64,000 nt of DNA from CAVQZA01 sp963718355 (GTDB lineage Bacteria > Actinomycetota > Thermoleophilia > Gaiellales > Gaiellaceae), in contig CAVQZA010000016.1 in assembly GCA_963718355.1 (NCBI GenBank), positions 62,001-126,000 of the forward strand, read 5' to 3'. Position 1 is the stretch's first letter, and each line of letters begins with the position of its first letter. Shown piece by piece: positions 47,258-55,956 of the stretch. A program made the translations under genes and the position numbers. A model generated the notes under the pieces. The model was not told the DNA's origin. It searched no databases and saw only the letters and a list, made by a program, of their open reading frames with translations.

Positions 47258-48402
47258 ATGATCGAGCTCGGGGAGCTGCTGGAGCTCATGTACGGCGCTC
47301 GCGGGCGTTGGAAGACGGCCCGCTTCGTCGTCCGGGACTGGACGGACATGGCCGTGTCGCAAGAGGCCCACGAGCGCGTGATGCAGCGCCAGAGCGGAGG
47401 CGGCGGAGGGTGGAGCGCCAGCCTGAGGGTGATCGGCTTCGGCCCGCCCGAGCCGGCGCTGCCCGACGAGATCGTCATGACGTCGCGGGTCTCGATGGAG
47501 GGCGCCCGCTACCGCGTGGAGACGGAGCAGCAGGGCCACGCCTCGGTGACCGTCTCCGACGGCGAGCAGCTGTGGCACTGGAGCCCGGGCATGGGCGCCG
47601 TCGTCCACGACGTGGGCAACTCGACGAGTGGCTGGGAGACGATCCTCGACCCTCGCGAGCTCCTCGCCGCAGGCGAGCTCGAGCCGGCCGGTCGGCGGGA
47701 GGCAATCGGCCGCGAGGCGATCGTGGTGGAGGGGCGCGTTCCCTCCGGCCCCTTCCGGCCCTTCCACGCGATCCAGCTCGGCACGACCGACTTCGGTTGG
47801 TGGTCGACGCCGAGCTGGGTGTCGTCCTGCGGAGCGAGGAGCGCCTCGACGCCCGGCCGTTCCACGTCCGCGAGCTGCTCGAGTTCGCCTTCGACGAGCC
47901 GCTGCCGGACGGGACGTTCGTCTTCGAGCCGCCGCCCGGTGAGACGGTCCGCACGTCGGAGGAGGCCTTCGCGGTGGAGCACCTCTCGATCGACGAGGCT
48001 GCGCGCCGCGCGTCCTTCCAGGTCTGGGTGGCTCCCGAGCTGGCCGACGGCTGGCGCGTCCTCGTGACGTATGTCCGCGCGCGCGAGCGGCCGCAGACGC
48101 CGGAGGCCGTGAACGTCGTGTACATGCAGGAGCGCGGCACGCACCAGTTCCAGCTCAACGAGAGCGCGGCTCGAGGCGCCCTCGATCTCGAGGGGCTCGA
48201 GCGGCGCGAGCGCGACGGGATCGAGATCGGGGTCTACGTTCCGCCCGAGGGCCGCGGCCCACCGGCTCCGACCGTCGCCCGGCTCCTGAGGAACGGCACG
48301 CAGGTTCAGATCAGCTCTGCGGAGCTCGACCTCGACGCGCTGCTCGATATCGCCCTCTCGCTCGTCCCGGCGCCGGATGAGCCGCCCCGAGTGCTCGGGT
48401 GA
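47258..48402 (+). pseudogene. LolA/RseB-like gene with a single-base frameshift
   Basis: Two frames together encode about 380 residues. The first runs from ATG 47258 through ELLELMYGARGRWKT, QLWHWSPGMGAVVHD and HAIQLGTTD. The second resumes with RLVVDAELGVVLRSEERLD and continues to LVPAPDEPPRVLG at 48402. The switch lies at 47785-47795 and needs one base restored (for example TTCC in TTC-GG, giving D-F-R-L-V-V-D). No slippery heptamer is present. The protein resembles the LolA/RseB-type outer-membrane sorting fold. A TAGACT box (47245-47250) lies seven bases before the ATG. Either a recent mutation or a sequencing error. Confidence 0.8.
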
Positions 48403-48839
48403 TCGAGATCGAGACGTCCTCGCCCGAGGAGACCGAGGCGATCGCCGCGAAGCTCGCTGCGGTGCTCGTGGTCGGCGACGTCCTCACGGTCTCGGGCGAG
48501 CTCGGCGCCGGGAAGACGACGTTCGTCCGGGGCGCGTGCCGTGCGCTCGGCGTCACCGTCCCGGTCACGAGCCCGACCTTCACGATCGGGCACCGCTACG
48601 AAGGGCGGGTGCCGATCTCGCATCTCGACCTCTACCGCTTCGCCTCGGTCTCGCCGGCGGAGTGGGGCGACCTCGAGCCGTACTTCGACGACGCGATCTG
48701 CTTCGTCGAGTGGCCCGAGGCCGCGGGCGCCGGGCTGCCGCCGGTGAGCATCGCGGTCCGGTTGCGGCACGTCGACCCCGCGCATAGACTTGTCGAGCTC
48801 GAAAGCCAGGGAAAAGCCCTGCTAGAAGGGGTATTTTAG
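48399..48839 (+). CDS. tsaE: tRNA t6A synthesis ATPase TsaE
   Basis: This 146-residue P-loop protein has GELGAGKTTFVRG, then TSPTFTIGHRYEG, ISHLDLYRF and VEWPE, the TsaE pattern. It binds the TsaB-TsaD complex and its ATPase resets the t6A-forming enzyme. It overlaps the upstream gene by 4 bp, and tsaB follows after two bases. It is the first gene of an intact tsaE-tsaB-rimI-tsaD run. Confidence 0.96.
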   Translation: MIEIETSSPEETEAIAAKLAAVLVVGDVLTVSGELGAGKTTFVRGACRALGVTVPVTSPTFTIGHRYEGRVPISHLDLYRFASVSPAEWGDLEPYFDDAICFVEWPEAAGAGLPPVSIAVRLRHVDPAHRLVELESQGKALLEGVF

Positions 48840-48841
48840 AG

Positions 48842-49435
48842 ATGCTGATCCTCGCCATCGACACGGCTACGGAGGTTGCGACTAGCGCGCTCGTCGAGGA
48901 CGGCGAGGTGCTCGGAGAGCGCAGTTCGCGTGCTTCGACCGTGCTCGAGGACGTCGACGCGCTCCTTCGTCAGGGCGGCCGCCATGCCGGTGACATCGGC
49001 GCAATCGCCGTCGGCGTCGGCCCGGGCAGCTTCACCGGCGTGCGAATCGGGCTCGCGACCGTGCGCGGCCTCGCGCTCGCGCTCGACATCCACGCGGCCG
49101 GCGTCTCGACACTCGCTGCGCTCGCTGCGGGTGTCCCGGGTGCGCTGCCGGTCGTTGACGCCAAGCGGCGCGAGGTGTTCACGCTCGTCGACGGCGAGCC
49201 GCGCTGCCTTGCTCCGGCCGATCTGACGGTGGAGCCAGGGACGACCTGCGTCGGCGACGGCGCGCGGCGCTACCGCGAGCTCCTCGAGGCCGCCGGTGCC
49301 GTGGTGCCGCCGGACGAGAGTGAGCTCCACCTTCCGCGCGCGCGGTTCCACGCTTCGCTCGCGCATGATTTCGGGCCGGCCGAGCTCGTCGAGCCGCTTT
49401 ACCTCCGGCTCCCCGACGCCGAGCAGGCCGCATGA
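48842..49435 (+). CDS. tsaB: tRNA t6A synthesis protein TsaB
   Basis: This 197-residue ASKHA-fold protein has MLILAIDTATEVATSAL, then IAVGVGPGSFTGVRIGLATVRGLALAL and a Val/Asp stretch (LPVVDAKRREVFTLV) typical of TsaB. It is the non-catalytic partner of TsaD. Two bases after tsaE and 4-bp overlap with rimI. Confidence 0.96.
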   Translation: MLILAIDTATEVATSALVEDGEVLGERSSRASTVLEDVDALLRQGGRHAGDIGAIAVGVGPGSFTGVRIGLATVRGLALALDIHAAGVSTLAALAAGVPGALPVVDAKRREVFTLVDGEPRCLAPADLTVEPGTTCVGDGARRYRELLEAAGAVVPPDESELHLPRARFHASLAHDFGPAELVEPLYLRLPDAEQAA

Positions 49436-49911
49436 TCGAGCTCCGCCGACTCTCTGCCCGTGACCTGACCGCGATCGAGGAGATCGAAAAACGGTCGTAC
49501 CCGACGCCCTGGTCGCGCGCGATGTTCGCGGGCGAGCTCGCGAAGCCGTCCTCGATCTGCCTCGGCGCTTTCGATACCGAGACGAACGCGCTGGTGGCCT
49601 ATCTCATCATCTCGCGCTATGTCGACGCCTGGCACGTGATGAACGTCGCCGTCGCGCCCGAGTACCGTGGGCGCGGGATCGCGCGGACGCTGCTCGAACA
49701 GCTCTTCGACCTGACCGCCGGCGACGAGCGCCGCGGCTACACCCTCGAGGTGCGCGTCTCGAACGACGCGGCGATCCGGCTCTACGAGCGCCTCGGCTTC
49801 GTCGCGCGCGGAGTTCGGCGCGGTTACTACACCGACAATCGTGAGGACGCGCTGATCATGTGGAAGGATCCCGTCGAGGAAGCTGCCGAGCCCGCGGCCG
49901 GCGCTTCGTGA
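49432..49911 (+). CDS. rimI: Ribosomal-protein-alanine acetyltransferase RimI
   Basis: This 159-residue GNAT enzyme has IEEIEKRSYPTPWSRAMF, the acetyl-CoA loop VAPEYRGRGIARTLLEQLF, and LEVRVSNDAAIRLYERLGF. RimI acetylates the N-terminus of ribosomal protein S18 in E. coli, and the gene is commonly found between tsaB and tsaD. Its TGA overlaps the tsaD GTG by 4 bp. Confidence 0.95.
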   Translation: MIELRRLSARDLTAIEEIEKRSYPTPWSRAMFAGELAKPSSICLGAFDTETNALVAYLIISRYVDAWHVMNVAVAPEYRGRGIARTLLEQLFDLTAGDERRGYTLEVRVSNDAAIRLYERLGFVARGVRRGYYTDNREDALIMWKDPVEEAAEPAAGAS

Positions 49912-50861
49912 TCCTCGGGATCGAGACCTCCTGCGACGAGACCGCCGCCGCGCTCGTCGAGGAGGACGGGACGATCCGTTCCAGCGTCGTCGCATCGCAG
50001 GCAGAGCTCCACGCTCGTTTCGGCGGTGTCGTGCCGGAGATCGCATCGCGGCGGCACCTCGAGCTGATCGGGCCCGTGGTGCTCGAGGCACTCGACGAGG
50101 CAGGGGCGACGCTCGACGACGTCGACCGCGTCGCGGTCACGCAGGGGCCCGGCCTGATCGGAGCGCTGCTGGTAGGGCTCGCGGCCGCGAAGGCAATCGC
50201 CTGGGCGCGCCGGCTGCCGCTCGTCCCCGTCGACCACCTGCGCGGCCACGTCGCGTCCCTGTACCTCGGCCCGGACGCGCTCGAGCCACCCTTCCTCTGC
50301 CTGCTCGCGAGCGGCGGCCACACGATGCTCGTCGACGTCCCCGAGCGGGGCGCGTTCCAGGTGCTCGGGACGACGCTCGACGACGCGGCCGGTGAGGCGT
50401 TCGACAAGGGCGCGCGGCTGCTCGGGCTCGGCTATCCGGGCGGCGCGGCGATCGACCGGCTTGCGCAGGAGGGCGATCCCGGCACGTACGAGTTCCCGGT
50501 CTCGCGGGTGCCTGGGCTCGACTTCTCGTTCTCAGGGGTGAAGACGGCGCTGCTCTACGCGGTGCGGGATCTCTCGGAGACCGAGCTCGAGGTGCGCCGT
50601 GCGGATCTCGCCGCGAGCTACCAGCGCGCGATCGTCAGGGCGCTCGTCGAGCGCGTCGAGGCCGCCGGCGTCGAGCGGATCGCGGTGGTCGGCGGAGTCG
50701 CTGCGAACTCGGAGCTGCGGGCCGCGTTGCCCGACGCGGGCTTTGCGCCGCTTGCGCTCTGCACCGACAACGCCGCAATGATCGCCTCGGCAGCGCGCTA
50801 CGTGAAACCCGTCTCCTACCCCGGGTACCTTGGGCTCGATGCGTACGCCTCGTCGCGTTGA
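49908..50861 (+). CDS. tsaD: tRNA t6A threonylcarbamoyltransferase TsaD
   Basis: This 317-residue catalytic subunit of the t6A complex has MILGIETSCDETAAALV, the metal motif HLRGH (HxEGH in most homologues, here Arg for Glu), LASGGHTML, FDKGARLLGLGYPGG, FSFSGVKTALLY and GGVAANSELR. It transfers the threonylcarbamoyl group to A37 of ANN-decoding tRNAs. The GTG start overlaps rimI by 4 bp. The end overlaps the subtilase gene by 23 bp. Confidence 0.96.
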   Translation: MILGIETSCDETAAALVEEDGTIRSSVVASQAELHARFGGVVPEIASRRHLELIGPVVLEALDEAGATLDDVDRVAVTQGPGLIGALLVGLAAAKAIAWARRLPLVPVDHLRGHVASLYLGPDALEPPFLCLLASGGHTMLVDVPERGAFQVLGTTLDDAAGEAFDKGARLLGLGYPGGAAIDRLAQEGDPGTYEFPVSRVPGLDFSFSGVKTALLYAVRDLSETELEVRRADLAASYQRAIVRALVERVEAAGVERIAVVGGVAANSELRAALPDAGFAPLALCTDNAAMIASAARYVKPVSYPGYLGLDAYASSR

Positions 50862-53318
50862 GCCCCGCGCCGCGGCCCCGCTCGGGCTCCTCGCGATCGG
50901 CGCTGCGCTCGCGCTCGTCATGGCGAACGGCGGTGGCGCCGGTGGAGGGACCGTCGCGGGTCAGGCTCCGGCGGCGGCAGCGTGGGCGGGCCTTGTCGGC
51001 GGGCCGCGGCCTCGCGTCTCGGTCGGCCAGCGCGTCATCGTCGTGCTCAAGGCACCGTCGCTCGCCGATCGCGTGAGCCCGGCGGCCACGGCGGCAGACG
51101 AGCAGCGCTGGAGCGCCGAGGCGCTGGCGGCCCAGAAGTCGCTGCTGGCGCGGCTCGCGCTCGACGGGGAGGTGATCAGGCCGCAGTACAGCTTCACGCG
51201 CGTGCTCGACGGCTTCTCCGCCGCGATCGATCCGCGCGGGATCGCCTTGCTCGACTCCGCGCCCGAGGTGGCGGGCGTCTACCCGGTGCGAGTTGCCTAT
51301 CCGGCGACCGTGGCCGCGCCGCAAGCGGGCGCCGCCGCCGGGCTCGGCCGGGGGCTCGTGCTGCCCGGAGCCGACGGCAGCGGCGTCACGATCGCGCTCC
51401 TCGACACCGGCGTTGACCGCTCCCAGCCCTATCTCCGCGGCCGCGTGGCGCGTGGCTACGACGTCCTCCGAGGGACCGCCGGAGCTCTGCCGAGGGCCAA
51501 TCCCGGCGACCCGGCGAGCGTCGAGGAGCACGGCACCGAGCTCGCGGGCGTGCTCGTCGGGGCCGGCGGGCCCGGGGGAATCGCGGGTGTCGCAACCGGC
51601 GCCACGGTGCTGCCGGTGCGCGTCGCGGGCTGGCAGCCCGACGCGTCGGGCCACTGGTCGATCTACGCGCGTACCGACCAGCTCGTCGCCGGGCTCGAGC
51701 GGGCGGTCGATCCGAACGGGAACGGCGACGCGCGCGACGCCGCGCGAATCGCGCTGATCGGGCTCGCCGCGCCTTTCGCAGCCTTCGCCGACGATCCCGT
51801 CGCCCAGGCGGCGGCCGGCTCGGCACGCCTGGGGACGCTCGTCGTCGCCCCGGCCGGGAACGACGGCTCCGCCGGGCCTTCGTTCGGGAGCATCGCGGGC
51901 CCGGGGGCGCGCCTGAGGCGCTCACGGTCGGCGCTGCGGACCTGCGCGTCCGCGGCGATCGCGTGCGGCTCGTCGTACGCGCAGGTCTGCGCGTGATCGT
52001 GAACGCGGTGGTGCCGCTTGCGGGCGCGGCGGCGCCCGGCCGCTCGCTCGAGCTGCGGGTGGCCGGGCCACGACCCGGAGCCGCGTCGGGGATCGGCGCG
52101 TTCTTCGACCGGCGCGGCTTCAGTCTCGTTGCCGGACGAGCCGCGCTCGTGGCCGCCGGCACCGCTCCCCGTGACGAGGCGGAGGCAGCTGCGGCGGCGG
52201 GAGCCGCGGCGGTGCTTCTCGAGGGGATGCGCCTGCCGTCTGGCAGCCTCGGCGTCGACGGAGCCGTCCCCGTGCCCGTGGTCGGGATCGACGCTGCCGA
52301 CGGCCGGGCGTTACGAGCCGCACTGGCGAGCGGCGCGAACGTCGGCGTCTCGATCGGGCCGCTCCGCTCGAGCGCGAATCCGGCCTACGGGCGCGTCGCC
52401 GCCTTCTCCTCGCAGGGTCTCGCGTTCGACGGCGCGATCAAGCCCGAGCTGGTCGGGCCGGGAGTCGGCGTCGTGACCTCGGCGCCGGGCACGAACCCGG
52501 ACGGCTCGCCGCGCTTCGAGACGGTGAGCGGGACGAGCATCGCCGCCGCCGCGGTTGCCGGCGCGGCCGCGCTCCTCGTTCAGGCGCGTCCCGCACTCGA
52601 CGCTGCAGATCTGAAGAGCCTGCTCGTCGGCACGGCGAGGCCGCTCGCGAGCGCTTCGCTCGCAGCGCAGGGCGCCGGGCTCGTCGAGTTGAGGGCCGCC
52701 GACTCCGCCTCGATCGCCGCCGAGCCTGCGACGCTCTCGTTGAGTCCCGCGACCCCCCGCACGGCGGTCACCGTCCGCAACCTCTCACCACGCATGAGCA
52801 CGATTCAGGTGTCGACCAAGGGAACGGCGACGGCTCGGCCCGCGCAGCTCGAGCTCGCACCCGGCGGCTCGGGAACGGTGACCGTGACCGGCTCGCCGGG
52901 CGAGGGCGCAGTCGTGCTCGCGGTCGAGCATGGGCGGCGCACGCGCGTTCCGCTCTTTGTCTCCGCACCGATCCCGTCGCGTGGCCTGATCTCGAACCTG
53001 AGCCTCTCGAGCTCGACGCTGAATGCGGCGACGCTCACGCCCGCGCTGCTGACGGTTCGCCTGGGTGCCCTCGGGCAAGGCCCGGCGGTGGTTCCCGTGT
53101 CACGGTTCGATGCGAACCTCGTCGCGGCGAACGGTCAGGCGCTCGGGCTGCTGATCCGCCTGCGCGATGCCCTGCCGGGCAACTACGCCTTCGCGCTGAC
53201 AGGAACCGCGCCGTCGGGAGCGCGTCTCGCACCGGGGAGGTACTCGCTGCGCCTGGTCGCCTATCCGACCGACGGCGGCCCGCCCACGCGCCGGGCCGTC
53301 CCGATCACGGTCAGGTAG
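50839..53318 (+). pseudogene. Subtilisin-like serine protease (S8) with a frameshift
   Basis: Two frames together code for about 825 residues. The first (ATG 50839) has an N-terminal membrane signal, an I9-like propeptide (VIVVLKAPSLADRV), the catalytic Asp in IALLDTGVD, His in EEHGTELAGV and the oxyanion Asn in VAPAGNDG. The second resumes APEALTVGAADLRV, then a PA-like insert (VPVVGIDAADG), the catalytic Ser in VSGTSIAAAAV and a C-terminal beta domain. The shift is at the G5 run 51903-51907; a sixth G restores the S8-typical PGGAPEALTVGA. All catalytic residues survive. A TACCTT -10 (50826-50831) lies seven bases before the ATG. Confidence 0.85.
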
Positions 53319-53342
53319 CGCCATATACTCGGGCGAGCAACC

Positions 53343-54605
53343 GTGAGTACCGTCTCACACCTGCGCGAGAACCCTCTCGAGATCGCGCGCGAGCAGCTTC
53401 GCCGCGTCGCCGACGTCTTCGGCATCCCGCAGAACCTCGTCAACGTCCTCCAGGAGTGCAAGAAGTCGGTCGAGGTCTCGATTCCGGTCTCGATGGACAA
53501 CGGCGAGACCCGCGCGTTCACCGGTTACCGGGTCACGCACAACGTCGCCCGCGGGCCGTCGAAGGGCGGCATCCGCTACCACCCGGACGTGACCCTCGAC
53601 GAGGTGAAGGCGCTCGCGATGTGGATGACGTGGAAGTGCGCGCTGATGGGGATCCCGTTCGGGGGCGCAAAGGGCGGCGTGGTCTGCGATCCGAAGGAGA
53701 TGTCGCGCGCTGAGCTCGAGCGCATGACGCGCCGCTACACGAGCGAGATCATCAACGAGATCGGGCCGGAGAAGGACATCCCGGCTCCCGACGTCGGCAC
53801 CGACGCCAGCGTGATGGCCTGGATCTTCGACACGTTCTCGATGAACAAGGGCTACTCCGTGCTCGGCGTAGTCACCGGCAAGCCGCTTGCGATCGGCGGT
53901 TCGCTCGGCCGTGAAGAGGCAACCGCTCGTGGCGCGCTCTATTGCGTCGAGGACTTCGCGGAGAAGCGGGGGCTCTCGGTCGAGGGGATGCGCATCGTCG
54001 TGGAGGGCTTCGGGAACGTAGGCGGCTTCCTCGCGAAGCTGATCGCCGAGGAGGGCGCGTCGGTGATCGGGATCTGCGACTCGCGCACCGCCCTGCACAA
54101 TCCGAAGGGTCTCGACATCCCCGCGGCGTTCGAGCACAAGCGCGCGACCGGCGGGCTGATCGGGCTCGGGGGCGCCGACGAGATCTCCCATGACGAGCTG
54201 CTCACGCTCGAGTGCGACGTGCTCGCGCCGTGCGCGCTCGAGCAGACGGTGAACGCGGAGAACGCCGACCGGATCCGGGCCAAGGCGATCGTCGAGGGCG
54301 CCAACGGCCCCGTCACGCCGACCGCGGACGAGATCCTCGAGGAGAACGGCATCGCCGTGATCCCTGATGTGCTCGCGAACGCTGGCGGTGTCGTCGTCTC
54401 GTACTTCGAGTGGGTGCAGGGCCTCCAGGAGTACTTCTGGAAGGAGGCCGAGGTCAACGCGAAGCTGAACGAGATCGTCTCGAAGGCGTTCGAGGAGACC
54501 TGGCGAACGGCCGAGACGCGCGGCGTGAGCCTGCGGCTCGCGGCGTACGGGCTCGCTGTCGAGCGCGTCGCGGAGGCGACCGTGACGCGGGGGATCTACC
54601 CGTAG
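53343..54605 (+). CDS. gdhA: Glutamate dehydrogenase
   Basis: This 420-residue hexameric-type GDH has the substrate-binding lysines in SKGGIRYHP and MTWKCALMGIPFGGAKGGV, the catalytic Asp in IPAPDVGTDASVMAW, and the NAD(P) fold GFGNVGGFLAKL. It interconverts glutamate and 2-oxoglutarate plus ammonia. An Asp/Cys in GICDSR at the end of the second strand of the nucleotide fold hints at NAD preference, but this is not certain. The GTG follows a TATACT -10 (53324-53329) by 13 bases. Confidence 0.96.
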   Translation: MSTVSHLRENPLEIAREQLRRVADVFGIPQNLVNVLQECKKSVEVSIPVSMDNGETRAFTGYRVTHNVARGPSKGGIRYHPDVTLDEVKALAMWMTWKCALMGIPFGGAKGGVVCDPKEMSRAELERMTRRYTSEIINEIGPEKDIPAPDVGTDASVMAWIFDTFSMNKGYSVLGVVTGKPLAIGGSLGREEATARGALYCVEDFAEKRGLSVEGMRIVVEGFGNVGGFLAKLIAEEGASVIGICDSRTALHNPKGLDIPAAFEHKRATGGLIGLGGADEISHDELLTLECDVLAPCALEQTVNAENADRIRAKAIVEGANGPVTPTADEILEENGIAVIPDVLANAGGVVVSYFEWVQGLQEYFWKEAEVNAKLNEIVSKAFEETWRTAETRGVSLRLAAYGLAVERVAEATVTRGIYP

Positions 54606-54844
54606 TCACGCTGTACCACGCCGCCGGCTGCCATCTCTGCGACCGGGCGCGCGTCCAGCTCGAGGAGCTGCGCGCCGAGCTCGGCTTCGCGCTCGAGGAG
54701 GTCGACATCACCGGTGACCCCGAGCTCGAGGCCCGGTACCGGGAGTGGCTGCCGGTCATCGAGGTCGACGGCGAACGGCTCTTCACCTACCACGTTCACC
54801 CGGACGCGCTGCGCCGCCGCCTCGCCGCACAAACTCCGGGCTGA
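54602..54844 (+). CDS. Glutaredoxin-like (DUF836) protein with unclear start
   Basis: This protein of about 80 residues has a thioredoxin fold with the CxxC site in AAGCHLCDRAR, cis-Pro in WLPVIEVDGERL and FTYHVHP. It resembles the DUF836/glutaredoxin-2-like family. The frame upstream lies wholly within gdhA and has no family features. At the gene boundary the codons are GTA (54602), GTC, ACG and CTG (54611), none of them a standard start. The gdhA TAG (54603-54605) is embedded in these codons, so translation may restart on a near-cognate codon such as CTG 54611. Confidence 0.8.
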   Translation, partial: VVTLYHAAGCHLCDRARVQLEELRAELGFALEEVDITGDPELEARYREWLPVIEVDGERLFTYHVHPDALRRRLAAQTPG

Positions 54845-54920
54845 GCGGTAGCGTCAGCGGCGATTTTGTGCCGCTGGCAGAATGCGGGCTGTGTCACAAA
54901 CTTCGACCTAAGGAGCGGGT

Positions 54921-55541
54921 GTGGCGGATCGTTTGACGGTTGGTGTGGCGGCGCGCCTTTCCCGGTACCTCCAGGTGCTGACGCAGTCGAAGAAAATGGG
55001 CAAGGAGCGCATCTCCTCGCAGGAGATCTCCGACTACACGAACATCAATGCGACGCAGATCCGCCGTGATCTCTCCGGTTTCGGCAAGTTCGGCAAGCGA
55101 GGCGTGGGCTACAACATCGACTCGCTGCTCGCCGAGATCCGGTCGATCCTCCGGACGCAGGGACAGCACAACATCGCGCTCGTCGGCGCTGGTCGCCTGG
55201 GTCAGGCAATCGCGAGCTCGCCGATCTACGCCGAGCACGGGATCAACATCGCGGCCGTGTTCGACTCGGATCCCGACAAGGTCGGACGCACGATCGGCGG
55301 TGTTGCGGTGACCGAGATCGCGAAGCTGCCCGACGTCGTGCGCGACAAGAACATCATCGTCGGCGTGCTCGCCGTTCCGGCCGCCGGCGCGCAGGGAGCA
55401 GCGGACGATCTGGTCGGGGCGGGCGTGAAGATCGTTTTCAATTACTCGGAGGCGCTGCTGGACGTGCCCTCCGATGTCGCCGTTCACACGTCGAATCCGG
55501 CGATCGACCTGCTCTACGCGCTCTACTTCCACCTCGCCTAG
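54921..55541 (+). CDS. rex: Redox-sensing transcriptional repressor Rex
   Basis: This 206-residue Rex protein has an N-terminal winged helix (ISSQEISDYTNINATQIRRD then GKFGKRGVGYNI) and a C-terminal NADH-binding Rossmann domain (NIALVGAGRLGQAIA). VFDSDPDKVG and FNYSEALLDVP are also family-typical. Rex leaves DNA when NADH is high and controls respiratory and fermentative genes. The GTG follows AAGGAG (54910-54915). The C-terminal stop is in a CTAG shared with the DUF1272 gene. Confidence 0.96.
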   Translation: MADRLTVGVAARLSRYLQVLTQSKKMGKERISSQEISDYTNINATQIRRDLSGFGKFGKRGVGYNIDSLLAEIRSILRTQGQHNIALVGAGRLGQAIASSPIYAEHGINIAAVFDSDPDKVGRTIGGVAVTEIAKLPDVVRDKNIIVGVLAVPAAGAQGAADDLVGAGVKIVFNYSEALLDVPSDVAVHTSNPAIDLLYALYFHLA

Positions 55542-55807
55542 CGCTGCTCGGCGACGAACCGGGCGTGGGCCTCGGGGTCGACCGGCTTGTGCCTGACCTC
55601 GGTGCTCGCCGGGTCCCTGGCGAGGAGGCGCGCGGGTCGGATCGGCCTCGGCTCGAAGCCGCCGCCGCAGTTCGGACAGACGTTCAGGAGAACCTCCTCG
55701 ACGCACGTCGCGCAGAACGTGCACTCGTAACTGCAGATACGCGCCTCGAGCGACGCAGGCGGCAGCGCCTTGTTGCAGTTCTCGCAGGTGGGCCGGAGCT
55801 CGAGCAT
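55538..55807 (-). CDS. DUF1272 zinc-ribbon protein
   Basis: This 89-residue protein begins MLELRPTCENCNKALPP and has seven further cysteines in ICSYECTFCATCVE and LNVCPNCGG, the DUF1272 pattern of two zinc sites. The basic C-terminal tail (RPIRPARLLARD onward) lacks structure clues. Function is unknown in the whole family. A TTACGT box (55826-55821) lies 13 bases before the ATG. It overlaps rex by 4 bp, tail to tail. Confidence 0.9.
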   Translation of the reverse strand: MLELRPTCENCNKALPPASLEARICSYECTFCATCVEEVLLNVCPNCGGGFEPRPIRPARLLARDPASTEVRHKPVDPEAHARFVAEQR

Positions 55808-55956
55808 GTTCGCCTCTGGGACGTAAATGGTTGACGCGCGCGGGAGACGGGACGCCCGACCCCGCCCTCCTACGGCTCAGCCTAGCGGCGGCCGGCGCAC
55901 GGATGTGAAACGTGAATGCGCCGGGATCGTGACGCTTCGTCCACACTTAGCACGCG

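Noticed and set aside
47785..47795. Programmed -1 frameshift in the LolA/RseB-like gene
   Set aside because: No slippery X-XXY-YYZ heptamer and no obvious downstream structure; mutation or sequencing error is simpler.
54882..54899. Rex operator upstream of rex
   Set aside because: Only one half-site (TCACAA, 54894-54899) is convincing; the other half does not match TTGTGAA.
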